A stretch of DNA of 64,000 nucleotides from Blepharisma japonicum (Eukaryota; Ciliophora; Heterotrichea; Heterotrichida; Blepharismidae). Shown here one piece after another: positions 23,143-32,602 of this stretch. Below the pieces are notes generated by a model. That model did not search any database. It saw only the letters and a program-made list of their open reading frames with translations, and was not told where the DNA came from. The stretch's first letter is position 1; each line of letters starts with the position of its first letter. Both the position numbers and the translations under genes were made by a program. Location of the stretch: NCBI GenBank assembly GCA_949751835.1, contig CATKHK010000080.1, positions 124,001-188,000 of the forward strand. The letters run 5' to 3'.

Positions 23143-24606
23143 ATGGGTTGCATTCAAGCACCAGCGCCTCAAGTAGATATTAATCTTCAGCCTGAAATCC
23201 AAGATAACACCCGTCCTCAAAGCGACAAATTCTTCGAGTGTTCCACGTCTGGACATATCTCTGACTTTTACTCTATCCAAGAGAGAGTTGAGTCTGGCTC
23301 TTTCAGCACCGTTGTAAGAGCCGTTGACCAAGAAGGCAATGAAAGAGCAATAAGAATTATCAATAAATCAGTAATTGACAATAACAGTATCAGCAAATTT
23401 AACGATGCTCTAAAGGCCTTACAGGATCTTGATCATTATAACATGGTCAAAGTTTTTGCAGTAATTGAAGACGAATTTACTGTCAATATAGTCACTGATC
23501 ACTGTACTGGAAAAGACCTTTTTAGCAAGATTGCTGACTGTAATCCGTTCTCTGAAAACCAAGCTGCTGTAATTATGTACCAAATTTTGTCAGCTTTAAT
23601 TTCTACCCACGAGCTTGGAATTATTCATTGGGGCCTTCACCCTGAAAACTTGGTCTTTTTAAATGAATCCGATGAGGCTCCTTTAAAAATTACTGAATTT
23701 GGTATATATCAATGGATAAAATCAATACCCTCGATAACTGAAAATATTGATGTGTCGTTTTATACAGCACCAGAAGTTATTGAAGGGAAATTTGACTCTA
23801 AATGCGATGTCTGGAGCTGCGGAGTCATGCTTTATACTATGCTCAGCGGAGAGCCACCATTTGCAGGAAACAATAAAGAAGAAATATTCGCCAGCATTAA
23901 AGAAGCCAATCTTAAGCTAAAAGGATCAAGATGGGGAAAAATATCAGAAGAAGCCAAAGATTTAATAAGAAAAATGCTTGTGTTAGATCCAGAGCAAAGA
24001 ATTGATGCCCAATCTGCATATGATGATCCTTGGATCCAAGAACGAGCTAATGGCAATGTAGATGATAATGAAATCAGCTCAAGAGTTGTCAAAAAACTCA
24101 CTCAGTTCAGAGTAATTTTTATATAGGCTAAAAACAAGCTTCAAGAAGCTACCATGGCATTTATAGCAAGCTATTTGCTACCATCCCAAGACTTGGCAGA
24201 CCTTAAGAAAACCTTTGAATCTTTAGATGTAAATCACGATGGAAGGCTAAACAAAGATGAGCTTCGAAGAGGCTTTGAGAAATTCCCTAATTTGTCAGGA
24301 ATTCATGTAGAAGAAGTCTTAAAAAACTGTGACACAGATTCAAATGGATTCGTAAATTATCAAGAATTCATTAACTCAACACTTAACTGGCAAAAAGAAT
24401 TAACACAAGAAAGGCTTGAAGCAGCCTTTAAAGCAATCGATAAAGATAACAGTGGGACTTTAACGGCAGATGAAGTCAAAGCATTTATAGGTCAGGGAGC
24501 TGGAGAAAATGAATGGCAAAATATTCTGAAAGAAGCTGATAAGAATGGAGATGGAGTTTTGGATCTTGATGAGTTCAAAGCGGCTATGATTAGAATAATG
24601 TCCTAA
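23143..24606 (+). CDS. CDPK-type protein with degenerate kinase domain and four EF-hands
   Basis: join(23143..24111,24127..24606), 482 residues. Removing a 15-nt intron joins the kinase-like part in frame to the calmodulin-like part, the CDPK architecture. MGC at the N-terminus suggests N-myristoylation plus palmitoylation. The kinase fold is recognisable (residues 43-300, TAPEVIEGKFDSKCDVWSCG), but the ATP Lys is Arg71 (ERAIRI), HRD is HWG (162-164), HRDxK Lys is His166 and DFG is EFG (185-187), so phosphotransfer is unlikely. Four canonical EF-hands (DVNHDGRLNKDE, DTDSNGFVNYQE, DKDNSGTLTADE, DKNGDGVLDLDE) should bind calcium. A calcium-regulated pseudokinase scaffold is inferred. Confidence 0.9.
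24112..24126 (+). other. 15-nt spliceosomal intron
   Basis: GTAATTTTTATATAG. It lies between the kinase-like and EF-hand halves of the CDPK-type gene. Retention would place TAG in frame and cut off all four EF-hands. Confidence 0.87.
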
Positions 24607-24764
24607 GACTAAATCTAATTTAATTTCTTAAATAAATAAAATTATTTTGGTGATTAGGAATCGGAAACTATAGAAATATGCTGAAAAACAAGGTCCATTG
24701 AATTGGAAGTTGTTAAATATATATAAGTATTATACACTTTTTGAATTTAATTTAAAATGTCATA

Positions 24765-24835
24765 CTCTCGGTGGTGTATGGTGCACGCCTGTAAGGGAAA
24801 TTCAGGAGGTGGAAGTTCGAGTCTTCCTCGAGAGA
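24765..24835 (+). tRNA. tRNA-like cloverleaf, identity unclear
   Basis: The 7-bp outer stem CTCTCGG/TCGAGAG closes three hairpins. The last is a perfect T-arm (GGAAG, loop TTCGAGT, CTTCC) with a B-box-like core. The first is a short D-like arm (GTGT/GCAC, 5-nt loop). The middle arm (CCTG/CAGG) has an 11-nt loop without a normal U33-anticodon layout. A T5 run starts right after (24837), as at RNA polymerase III genes. I cannot name an anticodon. It may be an unusual or decaying tRNA or another Pol III RNA. Confidence 0.45.
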
Positions 24836-25243
24836 CTTTTTATAAGGCATTAGTTGTAAAGCTGCAGTAAGCTGTCTAGCTAAAAACTAGGAATAATCCA
24901 ACTTATTATTCCCAAACTGAAAAAAATTTCAAATTTTTTCAAAAATGTCATTTCTATTTTATTTAGATAATTAATAATTTTTACGAAAATTATAACTTTT
25001 TTCATATGAATGACAGTGGAAATTTGCGTCTTTGGAAATTTAAAACATTATATAAATCAGCAGTTTTTTCTAATTATCTTAATTCTCAAAATATTTGTAT
25101 ATCTTTTAGATTAATGTTACTCTAGATTATATATGAAATTAAAGCATATCTTTAATGAAAATTAACGATTTAAGTCCATGAATTCTTATAATTTTAATTC
25201 TTCTTTGGGTTTTATATTAGCATAATTAAAAATTATAAATTTT
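24836..25243. other. Intergenic, AT-rich
   Basis: Apart from the tRNA-like element's T-run, no gene or RNA feature recognised. The flank 24607-24764 upstream of that element is also empty. Confidence 0.55.
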
Positions 25244-25606
25244 CTAATAGAGAGACTTTTTCGACGTCGTTGAATAAGTATACAAAGGTGATGGAAAAGG
25301 TGAGCTCACCCTGCTTTGGCAGCCTAACGATAATTTTATCCCAATCACCAATTTTTGTTTGCCAGACAGTATATATGCTTCTTGAAGTGACAAATCATGA
25401 ATAATTGAGTTTATTCCTTCAGGTCCGCTATATTCCAAAATGATATCTTGAGGTGTTTTCACTTCATTAATAAAATTCATTATCACTTTGAAAAGCTCAT
25501 TGTAATCTCTTGGTCTCCTATCAAGCGACAATCTCTGATCTTCATAAACAAGGTCCACAGGCCCGCTTAAATGTTCAGGTTGGACACATGTCATATTGCA
25601 TCCCAT
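25244..25606 (-). CDS. Small protein, possible PB1/ubiquitin-like fold, N-myristoylation site
   Basis: I start at the ATG at 25604-25606, giving 120 residues beginning MGCNMTCVQ, a good N-myristoylation/palmitoylation signal. The longer upstream frame would run into the divergent neighbour. Residues about 12-95 have the spacing of a PB1-like or ubiquitin-like beta-grasp domain (VDLVYEDQRLSL, YNELFKVIMNFI, IILEYSGPEGI, SLQEAYILSG, KLVIGIKL). The assignment is weak. The Ser/Pro/Tyr-rich tail has no family. Only 21 bp separates its start from that of the zinc-finger gene on the other strand. Confidence 0.65.
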   Translation of the reverse strand: MGCNMTCVQPEHLSGPVDLVYEDQRLSLDRRPRDYNELFKVIMNFINEVKTPQDIILEYSGPEGINSIIHDLSLQEAYILSGKQKLVIGIKLSLGCQSRVSSPFPSPLYTYSTTSKKSLY

Positions 25607-25627
25607 ATTAGAATAATAAAACTTAAA

Positions 25628-26380
25628 ATGGAAATAAGAGATTCTCCTGATGATCACCTTTCAGACTACTTTTTGCCGTCCCCGATTTCAAGTCCTTTAA
25701 TCTCAGTCTTCCTCCCCAGCATCGAATTTATGAACCTCCCTTGCAAAAGACCAAAGCCATCAGAGACTCATGGCTACGACCCATCACGATTTGAGTCTCA
25801 AGTCCCTGAAGACTTCTTGTGTGGGTTCTGTGAAAAAGTGGTAAGGGAGCCTTCAGAGTGCACCAACTGCGGCCTTCTTTTTTGTAATTTTTGCGTAAAA
25901 GAGAAAAGAGGAGCTTTTCCATGTTCAGATATTTCAAATGAGTCGGTGCATTGTCCGAAGTGCGGTAGTAAAATTGACTTTCGGAAGCTAAGCAGAGTGC
26001 TTTGCACAATGATAAACGAGCTGAAAATTTACTGCAAAAATGCCAAAAGAGGGTGCGATGCAATTTCTACACTTGGGGACATAAAAAATCATGAGGAGAC
26101 CTGCAAGTTTAAAAACGTAAAATGTGGAAACCATAAATACTGCAATAATAAAGGAAAAGCAAGCGATTTTATATTGATTGAGGTGAAGCCTGTTTCATAT
26201 TATTCAAATGTGAGAAGAGCTCCTTGGCAAACTAAAATGTATGCGTGCTGCGAAATGTGCAAAAAAACGATTAAGTTCGAAAAAACTGTGATGAACAAAC
26301 AGTATGATAAAGCACTTGCGAGCTATTTTAAGACACTTAAAAAAATTGAAAAGAAGAACAGTGAAATAGCTTCAGAATAA
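25628..26380 (+). CDS. RING/TRAF-type zinc-finger protein
   Basis: Predicted 250 residues from the ATG at 25628 (MEIRDSPDDHLSDYF). Residues about 75-125 are a RING-like finger (CGFCEKVVREPSECTNCG, LFCNFCV, CPKCGSKI). Residues about 140-180 are a TRAF-type zinc finger (IYCKNAKRGCDAISTLGDIK, HEETCKFKNVKC). A C-terminal CxxC with a basic helix follows (YACCEMCKKTIKFEKT). The RING-TRAF-type order is found in many E3 ligases of ciliates and animals. Substrate unknown. Divergent start only 21 bp from the minus-strand neighbour. Confidence 0.8.
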   Translation: MEIRDSPDDHLSDYFLPSPISSPLISVFLPSIEFMNLPCKRPKPSETHGYDPSRFESQVPEDFLCGFCEKVVREPSECTNCGLLFCNFCVKEKRGAFPCSDISNESVHCPKCGSKIDFRKLSRVLCTMINELKIYCKNAKRGCDAISTLGDIKNHEETCKFKNVKCGNHKYCNNKGKASDFILIEVKPVSYYSNVRRAPWQTKMYACCEMCKKTIKFEKTVMNKQYDKALASYFKTLKKIEKKNSEIASE

Positions 26381-26579
26381 AATAATGTTTTAAATTATTA
26401 GTCAATGTAGTGTTAATAGATATAGTAGAAATTGTATTTTGCATTGATTTTGCATTTCAAAGATTGAATGATATACATTTCATCTGAAAATAAATATAAA
26501 AAATTGAGAAATCCAAAACTAATAAACTAGCTATTATTGATTATATAAAACGATGACGAACATTTATAAATTACTTTAA

Positions 26580-27314
26580 ATGGAAGAAAAAGCATCATCA
26601 ATAATCATTTTTCTCAGCATTTTGATCTTAGCTTTCAACTGAGTTTTGAAACTCAAATTTTGCATATTGAATTGAACCCTATATGGAGCTCTAATCGGCT
26701 TATTCTTTTTTTGAAGTTTAGGCTTATATCTCAGAAGGATAGACACGAAATTCGATATCCTCGCTAATCATGGGGCATATTCTCAAGGACTCTGCAGCTA
26801 TATCTCCTATCAAAACAATAAATATTATCTCATTTGTGGCATTATAATTGGTAGCTACATTGGCTATAATTTATCAATTGTATACGCTGTATATTTGGAG
26901 CTAAGACCAGCAATTGCCTTTTCCTATTTGGCTAATTCTTTTGGATCAATAATAACAACTTTAATAATGATTGGATTCGAAAATTCGAAACTCTTAAGAC
27001 GGTTTTTACCATTTTGCTACCCTAAATCACATCCATGAACCTATTGTGAATTTTTTAAATCATTATATATCACTATGTCCTTTGGCGAATATACAGGTCT
27101 TATGACAATGCTTTATTTAGGGTTTTTTGAAGTAATGTATTTATCAGCATATAAAATTGTGATAGGTGTTGAGTGATATTTTATACTTGGAGGAGTTTTA
27201 TTATGCTGCTGCTCTATGACTTGTATTGGTTATTATGATGAATTACAGAAAAGGAAAAAAAAGTTGGAAAAAGAAGGAGAAGTTGAGCTTGATGATATAA
27301 CAACTACTGTTTAA
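26580..27314 (+). CDS. Multi-pass membrane protein, unrecognised
   Basis: A 244-residue frame visible only when TGA is Trp (five TGA codons; no TAA or TAG until 27312-27314). It has about five or six hydrophobic spans: residues 7-24 (IIIFLSILILAF), 31-50 (LYGALIGLFFFW), 80-104 (YLICGIIIGSYIGYNLSIVY), 112-135 (FSYLANSFGSIITTLIMI), 163-195 and 199-218 (FILGGVLLCCCSMTCIG). The C-terminal tail is cytosolic-like and highly charged (KRKKKLEKEGEVELDD). I do not recognise the family. The regular hydrophobicity and a clean start and stop make it a convincing gene. Confidence 0.8.
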
Positions 27315-27760
27315 AATTAATATCAATAATAATAATAAAAATGTAACTTTTTTACATTTTATTGCAATTTTTAATGAGAAAATATTAAATCAAATCTTAT
27401 TGCCTCGTTATGATAGTTTTAAGGTAATTTTATATTCTGAAAATTAATGCATGATATATATATCTGATTGTATGCTTGTGAAGCTTGTATTATATCATTT
27501 TTAAAGCAAGCTGAAGATATTAATCTTTATACACCTTCCGCTTATTTCTTTCACAAATTTAATTCAAATCTCATCATCATGTGTAACTGTTTTACACCTC
27601 CCACAGCTTTATTTCTAAATTTTTGATCCTAGCCTTTCTTTTTCTTCTTTAAAGCCTTCTTCACAATGCCTTATATTTTATTACCCATATTCCACGCTTA
27701 ATTTACTTTTCATTCTCATCTGTCATATTTATTACTTAAAAGAAACTCAACTGCTAAAGA
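27315..27760. other. Intergenic
   Basis: Nothing coding seen. The segment 27520-27740 is notably pyrimidine-rich (CT-rich stretches on the plus strand) just ahead of the small gene at 27761, possibly leader or promoter sequence. Confidence 0.5.
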
Positions 27761-28009
27761 ATGGAAAGATCAATGACTGGCTCTCAAGATGTAAATAGCA
27801 CACTAAGCTTTAATGGAAATAAGAAACCAATTTTGAAATTGCCTATTCCCACAGAGAAAATCTTCTGCTTTGATGGGAGTCCTATACAAATCGACCATAA
27901 AAAGTGCAAAGTCTCGTTTAGAAAACCTGTGCAGAATGTGGTGTTGGTTGAGCCCATCATTTATGAGCACGAGAAGAAAATCAAGAGTTGCGCATGTGAA
28001 ATATTTTAA
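27761..28009 (+). CDS. Small protein with a PP1-docking-like KVSF motif
   Basis: An 82-residue protein with no recognised domain. It contains KCKVSFRKPVQNVVLVEPI (residues 48-66), where KVSF fits the RVxF-type docking motif for protein phosphatase 1 and is followed by an alternating hydrophobic strand. The ending is Cys-containing (SCACEIF). The RVxF match is short and could be chance. I keep it as a gene because the frame is clean, composition is not AT-random, and it sits downstream of a leader-like pyrimidine tract. Confidence 0.6.
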   Translation: MERSMTGSQDVNSTLSFNGNKKPILKLPIPTEKIFCFDGSPIQIDHKKCKVSFRKPVQNVVLVEPIIYEHEKKIKSCACEIF

Positions 28010-28309
28010 ATTCTTAGCTAAGCTAATAATGTTCATATATTGCCAATAAAATGGGTAAAAAATTGTTTCAAAAATGAAAAGGTGGAGAAATTGAGGAGAA
28101 ATGCTAACATAAAGAAATTTTAAAATAAATTGAAGTAAATAATTATTACTGGATTTTATTTTAGAGTTTCAAAAAAAAATATGAAAGCTGCAGATATTAA
28201 GGATTTCTTAAGGTGTTGGCTCTCGTGCTTATTCTTTATAATAGAAAGCAGGGCTTAGAAGAAAATACAATTGTCTCAAAATAAAATCAATATATTTCAT
28301 TCAAATAAT
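28010..28309. other. Intergenic
   Basis: Just 300 bp, AT-rich, with nothing recognised. It leads into the four-helix membrane protein gene. Confidence 0.5.
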
Positions 28310-28888
28310 ATGGAAGCAAACTATAGAGAATTCCCTTCCCCTCTTCGCAAATCAGAGGGTGACTCTAGCGATGAAGAAAGCCAGACAATGCAAACTTTTG
28401 ACATTGAAAGTGAAGATATCGGCCCTGGTGCTTTTTCCCGAAGAATCAAATACTTCTGCTACTTCCTCATTCTAACATGCTGGATTCTTCCTCTCGTTTC
28501 TTACTTCACCGGTCCAGAATCCTATATTTACCTGATTATGTCCGTCATCTCAATTGTTCAGCTAGCAATTGGAGTTTTGGGGGTGATTTGGTCGAAAAAG
28601 AATAAATTCACCAATATTGCATTCTTTCGCCTGCTTCTACATTTGTTCTTTATTTCACTCATTGTAGCTCTTGTAGGTTATGAAGCGTTTGGGTTATCGT
28701 TCACAGTCCAACACAACTACGACAACTGCGATGATTTTACCTTTAATAAAGTATGCGAAAACCGCGGAGGACTTATGTCAGAACAAATGGTGCTAGTCCT
28801 GCTACTTCCAGCTTTAGATGCTCTGGTGATTCTGCTGTATATTTATATCACGAAGCTTGCTAAGAAATGCCAGCTGAAGATGGCGTAA
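28310..28888 (+). CDS. Four-helix membrane protein, unrecognised
   Basis: Predicted 192 residues from the ATG at 28310 (MEANYREFPSPLRKSEGDSS), after which come an acidic Ser-rich cytosolic N-terminus and four hydrophobic spans: about 50-72 (YFCYFLILTCWILPLVSYF), 78-100 (YLIMSVISIVQLAIGVLGVI), 108-132 (FFRLLLHLFFISLIVALVGY) and 163-187 (MVLVLLLPALDALVILLYIYI). A luminal loop between helices 3 and 4 has two Cys (NCDDFTFNKVCEN) that could form a disulfide. Overall shape is tetraspan-like, but I cannot assign a family. Confidence 0.75.
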   Translation: MEANYREFPSPLRKSEGDSSDEESQTMQTFDIESEDIGPGAFSRRIKYFCYFLILTCWILPLVSYFTGPESYIYLIMSVISIVQLAIGVLGVIWSKKNKFTNIAFFRLLLHLFFISLIVALVGYEAFGLSFTVQHNYDNCDDFTFNKVCENRGGLMSEQMVLVLLLPALDALVILLYIYITKLAKKCQLKMA

Positions 28889-28916
28889 ACAGCATTAATA
28901 CTTAATAGAAGTTATG

Positions 28917-29477
28917 CTACTTAAGAATGAAAAAAGTGTCTTTCGAGAGCTTTGAGAGCCAGTTTCTGTATCTCAAACATTCGTATTTTTCTAAGTTGCT
29001 TCCTATAGGAAATAGAGGAATAATACTTCTAACATATGGGCTTCTTATTTTCTTCCAGTTTATCTGTGGGCCTGGGGCTGCTACCTTTTCTGCAGGCGGA
29101 GGAGAATAAATGTATGAAAGTTGATCCCTATTTCTTTCCTTGGAAATTTGTTTCAAAATGTCATTTTCGATTTTCAGCAAATTTTTTTCTTTATTTTTCA
29201 ATCTGATGACTCTTTCATCTAAGATTTTCTTTATTTTCACAAGTGTATTTTCAGGAAATTCGTGATTCATATAATCTTTCCTCCATAATGCTAAATCTTT
29301 TCTTAATCTTTCTTTCTCTGATTCTAATTTCTGTTTTATTTTATTGGCCTTTATTATCATTTCTTTCAAATTTGGAAGATCGTCTTCTTCATCTAAATCT
29401 TCAAACATTTGAATTTCTCCTAGTGCTTCACCGTCCTCTATTTCAGGATCAGAATCGATAAAATCGATATCTTCCAT
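28917..29477 (-). CDS. Coiled-coil protein with acidic N-terminus
   Basis: A 186-residue protein with no recognised domain. Residues 1-40 are strongly acidic (IDSDPEIEDGEALGEIQ), residues 40-120 form a predicted coiled coil rich in Lys, Glu and Leu (IKQKLESEKERLRKDL, IRLKNKEKNLLKIEN), and the C-terminus has a Pro-rich linker (YSPPPAEKVAAPGP). It ends only 28 bp from the convergent membrane-protein gene. Function unknown. Confidence 0.7.
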   Translation of the reverse strand: MEDIDFIDSDPEIEDGEALGEIQMFEDLDEEDDLPNLKEMIIKANKIKQKLESEKERLRKDLALWRKDYMNHEFPENTLVKIKKILDERVIRLKNKEKNLLKIENDILKQISKERNRDQLSYIYSPPPAEKVAAPGPQINWKKIRSPYVRSIIPLFPIGSNLEKYECLRYRNWLSKLSKDTFFILK

Positions 29478-29813
29478 TTAACTGCTATTCATTTTAAACA
29501 AAATAATTATTTCAATAATTGCAGTTATGCTGAATTAAATACTTATAGAGCTCAATCAAAAAATAAATATATCATATATGATAAATTTTGAAGTATCTTA
29601 AATTAGTTTTAAATATATAGGCAAAAAATATAATATCGTACAGATGTTATAAGCTCTTGGCAATTTGTTTTGGTAATTGAGATAATAAAAACACTTTTTT
29701 GTAATAGCACTTAAATAATAATTAAAAATGATAGTTAATATTTTTTGAAGGCTTCTAAAGCAATTAAAGAAAATAAGAGTATTTAAAAACAATTTGAGAA
29801 TTAGACCCAGCTA
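29478..29813. other. Intergenic upstream of tRNA-Ser
   Basis: AT-rich, with no feature seen. Short minus-strand frame at 29598-29792 is Phe/Ile/Tyr-rich and not supported. Confidence 0.5.
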
Positions 29814-29894
29814 GACAGTATGGCCGAGTGGTTAAGGCGACAGACTTGAAATCTGTTGGGATCTCCCGCGCAGGTTCGAATCCTGCTACTGTCG
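29814..29894 (+). tRNA. tRNA-Ser (anticodon UGA)
   Basis: Complete cloverleaf: acceptor GACAGTA/TACTGTC with discriminator G; A-box-like TGGCCGAGTGGTTAAGG; anticodon arm ACAGA-CTTGAAA-TCTGT giving anticodon TGA; long variable arm as in class II tRNAs (TGGGATCTCCCGC); T-arm GCAGG-TTCGAAT-CCTGC. A T6 run follows at 29895-29900 (Pol III terminator). No intron and no encoded CCA. It reads UCA/UCN serine codons, not the UGA codon. Confidence 0.95.
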
Positions 29895-29900
29895 TTTTTT

Positions 29901-30306
29901 GAATTTTTAGAATTTACCGAATAATGTTTTTTGCAATACTTACTACGTGTTAAATACAATTTGTTACATATTTTACAAAGATATCAAAAAATTTTAATGA
30001 CATTTAAAAACTATCTCCTTCAAGTAAAATTTAGAAGGGTAACTTAAAAATCGTTTTATAAAAAAAGTAAATGAATGAATATTTCTTTTAGTTAAAAGAT
30101 TATTAACCTTAATATTTTTATGGAATTATTTTAATATCTCCATACTTATATTTTCTTAAACTTATATTAAAAATGCTTAACCACTCTTCACTATTTTCTG
30201 ACTCACTCAGCCTCCTGCCTCTTCATTCTTAATTTAATATTGCTATCTCCAACCTCTTTCTATTCTTTATTTTTTCCGTTTTTGCATTTTTTAATAAACT
30301 AATTTC
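29901..30306. other. Intergenic
   Basis: No gene found. The last ~120 bp before the B-box/kelch gene are pyrimidine-rich, similar in feel to the leader at 27520-27740. Confidence 0.5.
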
Positions 30307-31806
30307 ATGAGTGCTTGCATAAATTGCAATAAGCCTGCAAAATTCGAGTGTCTATGCAACTCACATCCTCAAATCTTCTGCGAGCTATGCCTGCCAGATC
30401 ACATAATAAACAACGTGACCCTTGTCCACAACTCACATACAATACAAGGAGCTAAAGAAGAAAACATTGAAACTTTTGTCTGCTCTATCTGCAATAAGAG
30501 GCCCGCAGAAATGATTTGTCTCTGTCAAGGCAGCAAAACCAAGCTCTGCCAACCATGCACACTAGTTCACTTTAAAAAGCAGCCCGAAAACTCCCATCCT
30601 TTAGAGCCAATCCGTGCTGATGAATTTTTAAAAAGTGCAGCCGATTTAAATGAGTATTTAGGAAGAAAACAAATTATCGACTTCTATATGAATGAACTGA
30701 GGATTAATATTTCGAACCTAGAAAAGTTTTCAAAAGATTTGGATTTGACAAGGACTCAGCTGGTCAGCCAAATTGACAAACTTTTCAATGAAGTTAAAGA
30801 AGAAGCAGAGACAGGAAAAGCTAAGTATGAAGGATGGATCAATGAATTAGAAAACGCAAGATATAAAAAGGAATTAGACGAAACGCGATGGGCTGACTCT
30901 TTAATTAGGAGGTCAAATTTGAATAATATGGCAACGATTGTTCAGGAGCTTAAAGTCAATTTATCTGATTTAGATATTGAGCCAGCCGTCAACTGTATTG
31001 CAAATATTGCGAAATTGAGCTTTGAAGAGCCTCATTACGACCAGAAAATATGTTATTTTAAGGCTAGGTATAAAGAATTTACATGTGTAAATCTGAATAA
31101 GCTTGAAGTCTCAAAAGTAAATTTCCCACCTACTTTTAAATTGAAAGATGGCGGAAGTTGATGCGATATCGGCTTTGGGAAGATTTTCCACTGTGGAGGT
31201 TTAGATGAAAGCTCATTCAGTTCTTCAGCTTGTGTTATTGATATTGGCTCCCTCAATTTTTCAGAGCTCCCCAATATGCATTTCCAAAAAGCTCTTCCAG
31301 GTCTTTATTATTTTCAAAAACGCGTTTTTGTATTTGGGGGGTATTTTAATGGAGAAAGCTTAAAGTCTGGAGAAGTCTATGATTTTGCTAAAAATGAGTG
31401 GAAAATTCTACCAGATATGCCGACAGCTAGGAGCGCTTTTACAATAGCAAGACTTGGGAAGTTTTTGTATATGTGTGGAGATTCACATAAAGTTGACGTT
31501 TTTGATACTGAAAAATTGTGTTTTGTGGATTGTGATATTGAACTACCTGAAGCTGATTCTTATTCCACCCTAGTAGAAAATAAAGACAATCTATTGCTAT
31601 TCCAGAATGAAAAGTGTTGGAAAATTGAAGTCAACTCAAACACAGTCCAAGAACTCACAAGAATACCAAAAGGACAATGATGGAGTGTTTTCCCTCCTAT
31701 TTCATTCCAAGGGAATCTATTTTTTACGAGATATGACGACTTCGCACTGTGGAGATTTGATACTGAAAATTATGAGCTCAGCAAGCAGTTAAGGTTTTTA
31801 GAATAA
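30307..31806 (+). CDS. B-box zinc-finger / coiled-coil / kelch-repeat protein
   Basis: A 499-residue protein, continuous through TGA-coded Trp at 31159-31161 and 31678-31680. Residues 1-100 hold two B-box-like modules (CINCNKPAKFECLCNS...CELCLPDHI and CSICNKRPAEMICLC...CQPCTLVHF). Residues about 115-215 are a coiled coil. The C-terminal ~220 residues have kelch-type blades (VFVFGGYFNGESLKSGEVYD, MPTARSAFTIARLGKFLYMCG, KIFHCGGLDES). The layout recalls TRIM-like proteins, but without a RING. Kelch propellers bind partner proteins; partner unknown. This zinc-module-plus-kelch type is common in ciliates. Confidence 0.85.
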
Positions 31807-31923
31807 TTATAATATGGAAATTTGTGCCGAAATTTAGATTTTTGATTAATAATATAGAATTGATATTATAAATTAAATAAATCCTGCTGGAATTATTGAA
31901 TTGGTTTTAATATTGTCTATTAT

Positions 31924-32571
31924 TTATTTGAGCACCCATCCATTTTCCGTTTCTTTTGCTACCTTATTAAGTATGCTTATAATTTTTGAACTTGGCATTG
32001 AAGCACTATCAAAAATATCTCCAAATAGTGTAGATATAGAGAAGTGCATACTAATAACAAGACCTTCTTGATTGAGGACTGGCCCTCCTGAATACCCAAA
32101 ACCTCCTTTACATGATGAAAGATAGCAAGGAACGCGAGTAGATTCCAATTTCGTGAATTCTGTGTTAAGTATATATCCAGGCTCAAAAACTTTGACATTA
32201 TTCGCATAGACCCCATATAAGCAGATTCTTTCCCCTATTCTTGGTGGCAATTTGCTAAACTTCAAAAACGCATTATTCTCTAGTTTTTTAGCTTTGAGAA
32301 TTAACAAATCAGCTTCTTTATCATATGAAATCACAGTAAATTCATATTCTTCATCTCTATAAACCAATTTGCATTTCTTTAATTCTCTTTTCACATCATC
32401 AATAAAGTGATGCACACTCAATCCAAGTCCATTCGGGCCTATAAAAAACCCTGATGCTGTCGCATTTTCATGCTTCAAATAAAACAAGCCTGGGTTTACA
32501 AAGCTATTTAGGTTTTTTCAGTCATCTAAGCAATAGACATATGAGCTAAGCGATGAAATCCATCTAATCAT
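31924..32571 (-). CDS. Trypsin-like (HtrA-type fold) serine protease
   Basis: Predicted 215 residues, starting MIRWISSLSSYVYCLDDW, where the second Trp is a TGA codon. The catalytic triad is visible: His in LSVHHFID, Asp in KEADLLIL and Ser in GYSGGPVLNQEG. Strand order and spacing fit a compact S1-family, Deg/HtrA-like protease domain; no PDZ domain is present. No clear signal peptide, so the location is open (cytosol or organelle). It lies 31 bp downstream of fibrillarin on the same strand. Confidence 0.75.
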
Positions 32572-32602
32572 ATTAAATATCCATAAAAACTTATGTGATT
32601 AG

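Noticed and set aside
24765-24835. SRP RNA Alu domain
   Set aside because: GGTGGTG...GCCTGTAA is reminiscent, but the Pol III T-run follows directly and no S-domain (helix 6/8) is found downstream, so a tRNA-like gene is the better reading.
29814-29894. tRNA-Ser(UGA) as the tRNA for the reassigned UGA codon
   Set aside because: The anticodon is UGA, which reads UCA; the UGA codon needs anticodon UCA or a CCA variant.
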